A stretch of DNA of 64,000 bases from Bacteroidota bacterium (GTDB lineage: Bacteria; Bacteroidota; Bacteroidia; Palsa-965): assembly GCA_006218065.1 (NCBI GenBank), contig VBWE01000015.1:62001-126000 (forward strand), in the 5' to 3' direction. The notes under the pieces were generated by a model, which saw only the letters and a list, made by a program, of their open reading frames with translations, had not been told where the DNA came from and searched no databases. Both the position numbers and the translations under genes were made by a program. Each line of letters begins with the position of its first letter. The stretch's first letter is position 1. Positions 8,581-17,105 of this stretch are shown piece after piece.

Positions 8581-10407
8581 ATGGCAGAAAATCAAACCGC
8601 AGCCGTCGAGAATTTCGACTGGAATGCAATCGGAAAAAAACAGGATCTGTATTCGAAAGACGAGATTGCCCGTCTCGAATCGCTTTATGATCAGACATTC
8701 CGTTCAATCAATGACCACGAACTTGTTGAAGGTACCGTGGTGGCGAAAAACAACAAAGAAGTTGTTGTAAACATCGGTTTCAAGTCAGACGGCGTAGTGC
8801 CCCTGTCCGAATTCCGTTACAATCTCGATCTCAAAGTCGGTGATAAAGTAGAAGTTTATATCGAAAGCCAGGAAGACAAAGCCGGTCAGCTTGTTCTTTC
8901 GCACAAGAAAGCCCGTGCCATGAAGTCGTGGGAGCGTGTGAACAGCGCGCTTGCCGGCGATGAAGTGATCAAGGGTTATGTAAAATGCCGCACCAAAGGC
9001 GGTCTTATCGTTGATGTCTTCGGCATCGAGGCCTTCCTGCCCGGTTCACAGATCGACGTTAAACCCATCCGTGATTACGATATTTATGTCGGAAAAACGA
9101 TGGAGTTCAAAGTTGTAAAAATCAACAACGAATTCAAGAACGTGGTGGTATCGCACAAAGCGCTTATCGAAGAAGAACTCGAAGCACAGAAACGCGAAAT
9201 CATCAGCAAACTCGAAAAAGGACAGGTGCTCGAAGGTACCGTCAAGAATATCACTTCGTACGGTGTGTTTATCGATCTCGGCGGTGTCGACGGTCTTATC
9301 CATATCACCGATCTCAGCTGGGGCCGCATCTCGCATCCCGAAGAGATCGTTAAGCTCGACCAGAAGCTCAACGTGGTTATCCTGGACTTCGACGACCAGA
9401 AAAAACGTATCGCACTCGGTCTCAAGCAGCTTACCTCGCACCCGTGGGATTCGCTCAGCGCCGAGATCAAAGTCGGTGATAAAATCAAAGGCCGCGTAGT
9501 GGTTATTGCCGACTACGGCGCTTTTGTTGAAGTAGCCACAGGCGTTGAAGGCCTGATCCACGTTTCGGAAATGTCGTGGTCGCAGCACCTGCGCAGCGCA
9601 CAGGACTTCCTGAAAGTGGGCGACGAAGTGGAAGCTGTAGTACTCACACTCGATCGCGAAGAGCGCAAGATGTCGCTTGGCATCAAGCAGCTCACTCCTG
9701 ATCCGTGGGCGAACATCCTCGACAAATACCCGAAAGGCTCGCGTCATACGGCAACGGTCCGCAACTTCACCAACTACGGTATTTTCGTAGAACTGGAAGA
9801 AGGAATCGACGGCCTGATCCATATTTCCGACCTCAGCTGGTCCAAGAAAATCAAGCATCCTTCCGAATTCACCAAAGTGGGTGAGAAGATCGACGTGGTT
9901 GTCCTGGACGTTGACGTTGAAAACCGCCGCGTAAGCCTCGGCCACAAACAGCTCGAAGAAAACCCGTGGGATGTTTTCGAAACCATCTTTACACTTGGTT
10001 CGGTTCACCGCGGTACGATCATCAGCGTAAGCGACAAAGGCGGCGTAGTATCGCTTCCTTACGGTGTAGAAGGTTTCTGCCCGAAGAAGCACCTGATGAA
10101 AGCTGAAGGCGGAGATGCAGCGCTCGACGAGAATATCGACTTCAAAGTCATCGAGTTCAGCAAAGACGCTAAAAAGATCATCGTATCTCACCGCAATACA
10201 GTCGAAGCGATCGCTATCGAAGAAAAAGAAGCACGTGGCGGAAGCGGTGGAGGTAAGAAAGATAAAGGCAATGCCGCCAGCAAGGAAACCAAGGACGCTG
10301 TCAAAAAAGTAAAAGACAACCTGGAAAAAACCACGCTCGGCGATATCTCTGCGCTTTCCGATCTGAAATCCGAAATGGAAAAATCAGAAGGCAAGTCGAA
10401 AGAGTAA
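8581..10407 (+). CDS. rpsA: 30S ribosomal protein S1
   Basis: A 608-residue protein with six S1 RNA-binding repeats, at about 50-115, 130-195, 215-285, 300-370, 386-456 and 473-540. Repeats three to five carry the classic GLIHITDLSW, GLIHVSEMSW and GLIHISDLSW signatures. The tail (about 550-608) is Lys/Glu-rich and low in complexity (GGSGGGKKDKGN). S1 binds mRNA and helps 30S subunits engage unstructured leaders. This matters in Bacteroidota, where Shine-Dalgarno sequences are scarce; none is visible before this gene either (GCCAAAAA precedes ATG). It has its own promoter and terminator, so it is monocistronic. The length matches other Bacteroidota S1 proteins. Confidence 0.97.
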   Translation: MAENQTAAVENFDWNAIGKKQDLYSKDEIARLESLYDQTFRSINDHELVEGTVVAKNNKEVVVNIGFKSDGVVPLSEFRYNLDLKVGDKVEVYIESQEDKAGQLVLSHKKARAMKSWERVNSALAGDEVIKGYVKCRTKGGLIVDVFGIEAFLPGSQIDVKPIRDYDIYVGKTMEFKVVKINNEFKNVVVSHKALIEEELEAQKREIISKLEKGQVLEGTVKNITSYGVFIDLGGVDGLIHITDLSWGRISHPEEIVKLDQKLNVVILDFDDQKKRIALGLKQLTSHPWDSLSAEIKVGDKIKGRVVVIADYGAFVEVATGVEGLIHVSEMSWSQHLRSAQDFLKVGDEVEAVVLTLDREERKMSLGIKQLTPDPWANILDKYPKGSRHTATVRNFTNYGIFVELEEGIDGLIHISDLSWSKKIKHPSEFTKVGEKIDVVVLDVDVENRRVSLGHKQLEENPWDVFETIFTLGSVHRGTIISVSDKGGVVSLPYGVEGFCPKKHLMKAEGGDAALDENIDFKVIEFSKDAKKIIVSHRNTVEAIAIEEKEARGGSGGGKKDKGNAASKETKDAVKKVKDNLEKTTLGDISALSDLKSEMEKSEGKSKE

Positions 10408-10486
10408 TGCCAACGATAATCCTGCAGTCCGACCCTTCTGTCGGATTGCGGGAGTTACTAAAAACTACGCCATGGTTTTTAGTTCA

Positions 10487-10520
10487 CAATCCCGGCCGAA
10501 AGGCCGGGATTGTTTTTTTT
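10487..10520 (+). terminator. Intrinsic terminator of rpsA
   Basis: An 11-bp GC-rich stem, CAATCCCGGCC/GGCCGGGATTG, with a GAAA tetraloop and eight T residues, about 80 bp after the rpsA stop codon. Confidence 0.92.
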
Positions 10521-10654
10521 GTCCGGCTGTATGGTCCGAAAATTCACGGAGATAATCGCGAAATCCATAAAAACAATTCCCGAAGGATTATTCATTTTAA
10601 TAATTTATTTTATCTTTCGTCCGTTTTTATTTATAATCCGACTCTATTTCATTT

Positions 10655-11044
10655 ATGGAACGCAATTGTTTGTCCTGCGGCGAATCCATGCAGGGGCGCG
10701 CTGATAAAAAATTCTGCTCTGACCAGTGCAGGAATACATACAACAACCGGCATAATGGCAATATTTCGAATTATATGCGGAACGTGAACAACATGCTCCG
10801 CCGCAACCGCCGCATCCTGCACGAGATGAACCCGAACGGGAAAATCACGGTACACAAGGATAAACTGACGGAAAAAGGATTTAATTTCAAGTATATCACG
10901 CATTGCTATACCACGAAGAAAAAGGATACTTATTTTTTTGTGTATGATATGGGCTACCTGCTTCTCGAACGTGATTTTGTTATGATCGTAGCCCGCAAAC
11001 CGGAAGACGCCATTACTGAAAAGAAGAAGCTGGTCACGACCTGA
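10655..11044 (+). CDS. Small zinc-ribbon protein (DUF2116-like)
   Basis: A 129-residue cytoplasmic protein. Residues 1-35 hold two CxxC pairs, CLSC and CSDQC, in the pattern CxxCG-x(n)-FCSDxCRNTYNN, a zinc ribbon resembling the DUF2116 family. The rest is basic, with a helix rich in Arg (NNMLRRNRRILHEM), then a strand-rich C-terminus (ITHCYTTKKKDTYFFVYDMGY). Proteins of this type are common as single genes in Bacteroidota and have no known role; a nucleic-acid-binding function would fit the zinc ribbon and charge. A partial -7 box (TATCTTTC at 10611) precedes it. It stands alone between rpsA and the transglycosylase-like gene. Confidence 0.85.
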   Translation: MERNCLSCGESMQGRADKKFCSDQCRNTYNNRHNGNISNYMRNVNNMLRRNRRILHEMNPNGKITVHKDKLTEKGFNFKYITHCYTTKKKDTYFFVYDMGYLLLERDFVMIVARKPEDAITEKKKLVTT

Positions 11045-11211
11045 TCCGCCTGTTTCACAAAAATTCCCTGTTCTGTAACCCGTGTCAACACTTATCCGTA
11101 AGCAATGTACCCGGGATAATTAACGTTGTACAGTTAATAAAATGCCGCTTGTCCCGATCAGAAGCGGTCTGTATCTTGCGTTATCTTTAGACAAACTTAA
11201 CAGCAGTTGGT

Positions 11212-12216
11212 ATGAGGTTCGGAAAGCACGCATTTGTCACAGCCGGTATTTTTTGCATAACACTGCACGGGCTTGCCCAGCAACCCGCAACGCCCACCTG
11301 GGGAACCCTGAGAATGCCCGGAGCATCGGATTCAACGGCAGCATACATCGTAAGCACCTGGCAGATTTATTCTGAAGGACTGGATACCATGCCGCAGATG
11401 AATTACTGGCGCAGGGTAATTACGCTTTCTCCCGACAGCGGCCTGATCAGCGTGGGTAGTACGCGGCAGATGGTATGCACGGTTAACTGCGATTCGTGGA
11501 ACAGGCAAAGCGATGAAATCAAAGAAGTGTACCGTGACAGTGTCCGGAAAACCCTTGCCCTGCCTGACTCGGAGCGTGTGCTGTTTACCACGGGCAAAGG
11601 TGATTTCTACAACATTCCGTCCACGCTTCCTGATATCAGCAAGGCTGTTCCGATCTTCGAAAAAGAAAACGTGGACCCGTTTTATGCACAAGCTATCCTG
11701 CTGATCGAAAGTCCCGGCAAAATCCGGAAATCGAACGTGGGCGCTTACGGTTCTTTCCAGCTTATGCGCGGGGTGGCTATCAAGATGGGCCTGAAAGTGA
11801 ATAAGTATGTCGATGAGCGCAAGGACTTTGAAAAATCCGCCTGGGCTGCGGCCAAACTCATCCGGACCGTGTGCATCCCGCATGCCAACGCCATGCTTGA
11901 AAAACGCGGAATAGCCTATAAGCAAACCGATTTATGGTACCGCCTGCTGGTATTGCATATTTACCATGCCGGCGCCGGTAACGTGGAAAAAGCGCTGCAG
12001 GCATTCGAACCCTGCGAAGGCGATATCGCCATCATCAAACAACTCTGGAAAACCAAAGCCGGGGCTTTCGGCAATGCTTCCCAGAATTATTCACAGGTGG
12101 CTCTGGCTTCCCTGCTCGAAATGGATGAATACCTGAAAATCCGCGGAGCCTCGGAAGAAACTCCACCGAACCCGGGAGAAAACACCCCTGAAACGCCCGA
12201 AAAGTCTGATAAATAA
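11212..12216 (+). CDS. Secreted lytic transglycosylase-like protein (SLT fold)
   Basis: A 334-residue protein with a signal peptide (about 1-22, ending LHGLAQ). The SLT/lysozyme-like domain covers about 150-300. It shows the catalytic-type Glu in AILLIESPG (Glu166), the GAYGSFQLM motif and HIYHAGAGNV, matching the ES, GxxQ and AYNAG signatures of family 23 transglycosylases. These enzymes cleave peptidoglycan to anhydro-muropeptides during wall remodelling. The region 25-145 has no recognised domain. The C-terminus is Pro/Glu-rich (TPPNPGENTPETPEKSDK), a likely flexible tail. It is monocistronic, with a close TATCTTTA box upstream. The domain is well supported; the exact substrate role is inferred. 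Confidence 0.87.
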   Translation: MRFGKHAFVTAGIFCITLHGLAQQPATPTWGTLRMPGASDSTAAYIVSTWQIYSEGLDTMPQMNYWRRVITLSPDSGLISVGSTRQMVCTVNCDSWNRQSDEIKEVYRDSVRKTLALPDSERVLFTTGKGDFYNIPSTLPDISKAVPIFEKENVDPFYAQAILLIESPGKIRKSNVGAYGSFQLMRGVAIKMGLKVNKYVDERKDFEKSAWAAAKLIRTVCIPHANAMLEKRGIAYKQTDLWYRLLVLHIYHAGAGNVEKALQAFEPCEGDIAIIKQLWKTKAGAFGNASQNYSQVALASLLEMDEYLKIRGASEETPPNPGENTPETPEKSDK

Positions 12217-12368
12217 GACTTTACCGAAAGATCCGGCCATCTTTCCTGTTCATAAGTTGTCAAGCGCAACGTGTTGATTAGGTTGTTTTTGTGTTATTAT
12301 TTGCTTAATTTTCCGCGTTAATCCTCTGTATTCTCCCGGGAGGATTTGGTAACACACAAATTCACATC

Positions 12369-14876
12369 ATGGACAGAAAATTACTTCTGTTTGCTTTGTC
12401 GGCCTGTTTTATGCTGACCGAAGCATCCGCGCAGCTCAAAATTAATGAGTACTCCTGCGCAAACGTTTCCACCTTTACCGATAACAACGGGAGTTATGAG
12501 GATTGGGTTGAAATCTACAATCCCGGTTCTTCTGCCGTTGCGCTTGCCGGTTATTACATGAGCGATGATGCGGGCGATCCGCAGAAGTGGCAGTTTCCCG
12601 CTACCGCGCCTTCTGTAGCTGCAGGCGGTGTTGTGCGCGTAATGTGCTCGGGCCTGGATATGATTTTCGGTGTCTGGGTACATACCAGTTTCAAACTCAC
12701 GCAGTGCAAGCCCGACCAGATTATCCTCAGTGATGCCGGCGGATCGATGATCGATTCGGCTGGTTTGCGCAGGAACCAGGATAACCATTCGTGGGGACGC
12801 AACCCGGACGGAAGCAATACCTGGTCTGTTTATACCACACCTACGCCGAACGCGCTCAACAGCACTGGTTCTCCAAAGCAGACTTATGCCACAACGCCGC
12901 AGTTCAGTATAAGTCCCGGTTTTTATCCCGGTGCGCAAACACTCACGATCAGTTCGCCCGATCCCGGCGTTACGATTTATTACACTACGAACGGAAGCGA
13001 ACCGACCAGTTCATCTACCGTTTATTCGGCGCCGGTCAACATCGCTGCAACGATGGTCGTGCGTGCAAAAGCATACAGTTCAAATCCCGCTATCGTACCC
13101 AGTTTTATTGAAAGCAATACGTACTTCATCGGCGTAACACATACGGTAGGTGTAATTTCTGTTTATGGTGACCAGACGGATGACCTGATCGAACTCGGCG
13201 GATGGTCGACGACGGATCCGCGTTCGGGAATCGAATACTTTGATAAAACAGGAGCATTCAAAACAGAATCGACCGGCACGACGAACAAGCACGGAAACGA
13301 TTCCTGGGCTTACGATCAGCGCGGTTTTGATTTTGTATGCCACGACCAGTACGGCTACAACGATGTGCTGAAACAGAAATTTTTCCGCACAAAACCCCGT
13401 CAGAAATTTCAGCGCCTGATTTTCAAAGCGGCAGCCAACGACAATTATCCGTTCTGTTTCGGCGCACCGGCGCATATCCGAGATTCATATGTGCACCATC
13501 TTTCGCAGTACGGCGATCTTCACCTGGATGAACGTTCCTGGGAATCCGCCGTGGTTTACCTGAACGGCCGTTACTGGGGCGTTTACGATATCCGCGAAAA
13601 AGTGGACGATGCCGATTATACAGATTACTACTACAACCAGCCCGACAAAAACAACTGGCTCCAGTTCATCAAAACCTGGGGCGGAACATGGAGCGAATAC
13701 GGCGGAGCACAAGCCCAGGCCGATTGGTCCAGCCTGCTCACGTATATCCAGTCGAACAACATGGCTGTGCAGGCCAACTACGATTACGTGGACAGTTTGC
13801 TGAACGTGAAAAGTCTCGCAGATTATTTCATCCTGAATTCCTGGGCGGTAACAACAGACTGGCTGAACTGGAATACCGGCTGGTGGCGCGGGAAAAACCC
13901 GGCATCGAACGACGGAAAAAAATGGCGTTATATTCTTTGGGACAACGATGCGTGTTTCGGGCATTATGTGAACTATACCGGTGTTCCGGATACATCACCG
14001 AATGCCGATCCGTGCAACGCCGAACAATTGCCTGATCCCGGCGGACAAGGCCATACGACTATCATGACTGCACTGCTGGACAACCCGGGTTTCAAACAGT
14101 ACTATATCAACCGGTATGCGGACCTGATGAATTCCACGTTCAAATGCGATACTGCGCTTGCCGTGCTCAACATGATGATCAACGAAATTGATCCGGAAAT
14201 GCAGGGACAATGCACCAAATGGAACGGAAGCTACGCCACCTGGCAGTCTAACGTGAATACACTTCGCAATTTCATCACGCAGCGTTGCGTGGCGCTGGAG
14301 CAGGGCATGATCGATTGTTACGGTCTTACCGGTCCTTATGATATTACGATTGATGTAGCTCCCGCCGGTGCAGGTACTGTTGATCTGAATTCGCTCACGC
14401 TGGATAATTATCCCTGGAGCGGAACGTATTACGGCGGCATCGATATTGTGCTCAAAGCCACACCGACATCAACTTCGTGGACTTTTGATTACTGGGAAAT
14501 GGCTAATACGCCGAATCCTTCTGCGAACGACGATAGCATTACCGTTAGTCTCACGCAGAACGATAATATCATTGCGCACTTCAAATCGAACGATGTGCTG
14601 CAGGATGTATTTATCGCAACCGGCTTTTCTCCCAACGGCGACGGTATCAACGATAACCTCGTGATGCATGGTTTCGGCGGCGCGCAGTCCATGGAATTCG
14701 TGGTTTACAACCGCTGGGGACAGCGCGTGTACGAAACTACGGATGCTTCGTTCAGTTGGGACGGAACCATGAACGGCGAAAAACTCGAAGCCGGTGTTTA
14801 CGCATATAAACTGACCGCAGTTGCCGGCGACGGTATCGAGTCGATCAAGACCGGGAACATAACCATCATGCGTTAA
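12369..14876 (+). CDS. Multidomain secreted protein: lamin-tail, CotH kinase, T9SS type B C-terminus
   Basis: An 835-residue T9SS cargo with signal peptide MDRKLLLFALSACFMLTEASA. In order it has a lamin-tail domain (about 23-145, KINEYSCAN and DWVEIYNPG), a chitobiase C-terminal-like beta domain (about 180-250, YYTTNGSEPT), a CotH kinase-like domain (about 290-640, LNGRYWGVYDIREKVD and RYILWDNDACFG), an InlB-type beta repeat (about 655-745) and a type B sorting domain (750-835, GFSPNGDGINDN, VYNRWGQRVYE, LEAGVYAYKL). CotH proteins include atypical protein kinases of spore coats; a surface version may phosphorylate or bind extracellular partners, which is inference. A PorP/SprF gene follows after 19 bp, probably its dedicated export or anchoring partner. 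Confidence 0.92.
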   Translation: MDRKLLLFALSACFMLTEASAQLKINEYSCANVSTFTDNNGSYEDWVEIYNPGSSAVALAGYYMSDDAGDPQKWQFPATAPSVAAGGVVRVMCSGLDMIFGVWVHTSFKLTQCKPDQIILSDAGGSMIDSAGLRRNQDNHSWGRNPDGSNTWSVYTTPTPNALNSTGSPKQTYATTPQFSISPGFYPGAQTLTISSPDPGVTIYYTTNGSEPTSSSTVYSAPVNIAATMVVRAKAYSSNPAIVPSFIESNTYFIGVTHTVGVISVYGDQTDDLIELGGWSTTDPRSGIEYFDKTGAFKTESTGTTNKHGNDSWAYDQRGFDFVCHDQYGYNDVLKQKFFRTKPRQKFQRLIFKAAANDNYPFCFGAPAHIRDSYVHHLSQYGDLHLDERSWESAVVYLNGRYWGVYDIREKVDDADYTDYYYNQPDKNNWLQFIKTWGGTWSEYGGAQAQADWSSLLTYIQSNNMAVQANYDYVDSLLNVKSLADYFILNSWAVTTDWLNWNTGWWRGKNPASNDGKKWRYILWDNDACFGHYVNYTGVPDTSPNADPCNAEQLPDPGGQGHTTIMTALLDNPGFKQYYINRYADLMNSTFKCDTALAVLNMMINEIDPEMQGQCTKWNGSYATWQSNVNTLRNFITQRCVALEQGMIDCYGLTGPYDITIDVAPAGAGTVDLNSLTLDNYPWSGTYYGGIDIVLKATPTSTSWTFDYWEMANTPNPSANDDSITVSLTQNDNIIAHFKSNDVLQDVFIATGFSPNGDGINDNLVMHGFGGAQSMEFVVYNRWGQRVYETTDASFSWDGTMNGEKLEAGVYAYKLTAVAGDGIESIKTGNITIMR

Positions 14877-14895
14877 GCAGGGAAGGAGAGAAGCC

Positions 14896-15927
14896 ATGAA
14901 AAAGCTGTTACTGGTTCCGTTTGTTTTGTTTTTTGCGCTCCCGGCTCAAAGCCAGGATATTCATTTTTCACAGTTCAACGAATCGCCTTTGCACCTGAAT
15001 CCCGCTTATACCGGCGTGTTCAACGGCCAGTACCGCGTGATGATGAACTACCGCAACCAGTGGCAGTCCATGGGACATCCGTACCAGACGATGGCTGCAG
15101 CGTTCGACATGCCGCTGCTCACCAACCGCCCGGCGTATATGGGTGCGGGACTTTACCTGTACCGCGACAAAGCCGGTGATTCGGGCATGGGCATTCTGCA
15201 GGCGCTGCTTTCCGCTTCTGCTATTGTTCCGATTGACGGGAACAGTACGCTCTCGGCCGGGCTGCAGGGCGGATTTTCACAACGCTCCGCCAACATCAGC
15301 ACACTGCAATGGGAAAGCCAGTACCAGAACGGAACGTATGATCCGACGCTTTCACCGAATGAAAATAACCTGCTTACTTCCTTTCCGTATGCTGATTTTT
15401 CAGGAGGTGTGGCTTATCGTTACCAGAGCGTGGCCGATAACCTGCAGGGCCGGGATATGTGGAAAATCAATTTCGGCGCAGCGTATTTTCACCTGAACAA
15501 ACCCCGGCAGAAATTTTACAGCGGAAACGACTCCCGGCTGAACAGCAGGCTGGTCGGGCATGCCAACGGGCATTTTGATTTTCCCGGAACGAAATGGTCG
15601 CTGCAGCCTTCGGCGGTATATATGCAGCAGGGACCTGCCAATGAAATTCTCCTGGGAACGATGATTCGATATAAACTCAAGAACGGAACCAAAACGACAA
15701 GCCTGCTTACCGAGTCGGGTGTTGCGCTTGGTGCGCATTACCGTTTCGGCGATGCGATCATTCCGCAACTGTATTACGACCTGGGTGATATTTTCATCGG
15801 GCTTTCGTACGATGTAAATACATCCACCTACTCGGAAGCATCCAAAGCGAAAGGCGGCTTCGAGATTACATTACGTTACGCCAATCTTAACAGCGCACTC
15901 TTTAAAAACAAGAGACCGATTCATTAA
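14896..15927 (+). CDS. PorP/SprF family type IX secretion membrane protein
   Basis: A 343-residue outer-membrane protein with a signal peptide (about 1-20, ending ALPAQSQ). The mature protein opens with DIHFSQFNESPLHLNPAYTG, the hallmark of the PorP/SprF family, and continues as an alternating-strand barrel to its end. In Flavobacterium, SprF is needed for surface display of the adhesin SprB, and the two genes are adjacent. Here the gene lies 19 bp after a type B cargo gene, and the 17-residue-repeat gene follows 11 bp downstream, so all are likely co-transcribed. The inferred role is export or anchoring of the upstream CotH protein. A similar gene follows the giant adhesin further along the window. 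Confidence 0.94.
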   Translation: MKKLLLVPFVLFFALPAQSQDIHFSQFNESPLHLNPAYTGVFNGQYRVMMNYRNQWQSMGHPYQTMAAAFDMPLLTNRPAYMGAGLYLYRDKAGDSGMGILQALLSASAIVPIDGNSTLSAGLQGGFSQRSANISTLQWESQYQNGTYDPTLSPNENNLLTSFPYADFSGGVAYRYQSVADNLQGRDMWKINFGAAYFHLNKPRQKFYSGNDSRLNSRLVGHANGHFDFPGTKWSLQPSAVYMQQGPANEILLGTMIRYKLKNGTKTTSLLTESGVALGAHYRFGDAIIPQLYYDLGDIFIGLSYDVNTSTYSEASKAKGGFEITLRYANLNSALFKNKRPIH

Positions 15928-15938
15928 TTTTATCCTCC

Positions 15939-16352
15939 ATGAAAAAACTGATCGCATTCCTGTTCCTGTTCTCTTTTGCCGTTTCCGGTCTGCGCGCACA
16001 AGAGTTACGCAACGGTTCATACAGTTTTATCGGCAAGATCGAAAGCGACGGAACGATCCGCAACGGTTCGTATTCCATGTCGGGAAAGATCGACTCCGAC
16101 GGAACGATCCGCAATTCATCGTACAGCATGATCGGGAAAATCGACGGCGACGGAACGATCCGCAACTCATCGTACAGCATGATCGGCAAAGTAGATTCCG
16201 ACGGAACGATCCGCAATTCATCGTACAGCATGATCGGTAAAATCGATGACGACGGAACTGTCCGCAACAGTTCTTACAGTATGATCGGCACGGCTTCGGG
16301 CATTCCGAAAACCTGGGCTGCCGTTGTTTTTTTCTTCTTCGATTTCGATTAA
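15939..16352 (+). CDS. Secreted 17-residue tandem-repeat protein (beta-flower type)
   Basis: A 137-residue protein with a signal peptide (about 1-20) followed by five full and one partial copy of a 17-residue unit, IRNSSYSMIGKIDSDGT. The ending GIPKTWAAVVFFFFDF is hydrophobic. Small Bacteroidota proteins with this repeat are, from memory, listed as '5-fold beta-flower' proteins, suggesting a closed ring of short beta units. Their function is not known. Position between a PorP/SprF gene and a DinB-like gene, with gaps of 11 and 6 bp, places it in the same operon as the CotH cargo. The secretion route is presumably Sec to the periplasm or beyond; no T9SS sorting domain is visible. Confidence 0.9.
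   Translation: MKKLIAFLFLFSFAVSGLRAQELRNGSYSFIGKIESDGTIRNGSYSMSGKIDSDGTIRNSSYSMIGKIDGDGTIRNSSYSMIGKVDSDGTIRNSSYSMIGKIDDDGTVRNSSYSMIGTASGIPKTWAAVVFFFFDFD
16005..16289 (+). repeat. 51-bp tandem repeat array within the beta-flower gene
   Basis: Five complete 51-bp units and a 30-bp partial unit, each coding for a 17-residue repeat. The DNA of adjacent units is nearly identical around GACGGAACGATCCGCAA, so copy number may change by slippage or recombination while keeping the frame. Confidence 0.88.
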
Positions 16353-16358
16353 ACGACT

Positions 16359-16901
16359 ATGCCCGGCTTACCTTCAGAGCAGGTATTTCTCCAGCAGACT
16401 ATTTTTGAATTCGAACGCCTGAAAAAGCTTTCGGAAAGCGCTATCGCGCAGGTTACTGATGAGCAGTTATTCCTCGTGCCTGCAGCGGATGCAAACAGTA
16501 TGGCGGTGATCATGCGTCACCTGTCCGGGAATATGATTTCCCGCTGGACCGATTTTCTTACCAGCGACGGCGAGAAACCCTGGCGAAACCGTGACGCGGA
16601 ATTCGAAGAACAAACGATGAGCCGGGAAGAACTGATGACACTATGGGAAAAAGGATGGACCGTTTTCCTCGATACCCTGCGCAGCCTGAAAACAGACGAT
16701 ATTCAGAAAACGGTTACTATCCGCGGCGAAGTGCTCCTCGTGATGCAGGCCATACTCCGGCAACTGGGTCATTACAGTTACCATGTCGGACAATTGATAT
16801 TCGTCGCGCGGATGCACTGCGGTGAAAACTGGAAAAGCCTTTCTATCCCGCGCGGAAAATCATCCGATCACAGCCAGGGCAATTATCTCGGGAAGAAATA
16901 A
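16359..16901 (+). CDS. DinB-like (DUF1572) four-helix protein
   Basis: A 180-residue cytoplasmic protein predicted all-helical. The features are an N-terminal helix with QTIFEFERLKKLSESAIAQV, then MRHLSGNMISRWTDFLTSDG with a His in the position used for metal binding in DinB folds, and HYSYHVGQLIFVARM near residue 140 with two further His. DinB/YfiT proteins are metal-binding four-helix bundles, often thiol-dependent transferases; the DUF1572 subgroup is uncharacterised. It starts 6 bp after the beta-flower gene and so ends that operon, although a functional link to secretion is not obvious. A bidirectional terminator lies about 150 bp downstream. Confidence 0.85.
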   Translation: MPGLPSEQVFLQQTIFEFERLKKLSESAIAQVTDEQLFLVPAADANSMAVIMRHLSGNMISRWTDFLTSDGEKPWRNRDAEFEEQTMSREELMTLWEKGWTVFLDTLRSLKTDDIQKTVTIRGEVLLVMQAILRQLGHYSYHVGQLIFVARMHCGENWKSLSIPRGKSSDHSQGNYLGKK

Positions 16902-16912
16902 GGATCTGTCAA

Positions 16913-17013
16913 AACGCCCAATGCCAAACGCACAATTATCAATGTTCATCGGACTGATTCGTTGATACTTGTTTTCCCGATAGCTATCGGGAGTGTGTTT
17001 GACATTGTGCGTT
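16913..17013. repeat. Word-like intergenic inverted repeat, CAATGCCAAACGC family (copy 1)
   Basis: The arms at 16913-16933 and 16993-17013 pair over 21 bp with two mismatches and one wobble. The left arm contains CCCAATGCCAAACGCAC. The loop holds a perfect 16-bp palindrome, CCCGATAGCTATCGGG (16976-16991). It lies between convergent genes. The element at 54204-54285 shares the same words. Confidence 0.7.
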
Positions 17014-17054
17014 CAAGCCTGAGAGGACAACCGCGTTATTTTTCATTAAAGCAA

Positions 17055-17088
17055 AAAAAATCCCCCAAATAAATTCGGGGGATTTTTT
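17055..17088. terminator. Bidirectional intrinsic terminator
   Basis: A perfect 12-bp stem, AAAAAATCCCCC/GGGGGATTTTTT, with a 10-nt loop between convergent genes. It can end transcription from both sides. Confidence 0.9.
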
Positions 17089-17105
17089 CTTTTATTGAGG
17101 CCGGC

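Noticed and set aside
9046-10191. 381-codon minus-strand frame opposite rpsA
   Set aside because: It is a mirror of the S1 repeats, with no start region or known domain.
16976-16991. Insertion-sequence end or attachment site at the 16-bp palindrome
   Set aside because: No transposase or target duplication is nearby; the palindrome lies in the loop of a larger intergenic repeat.
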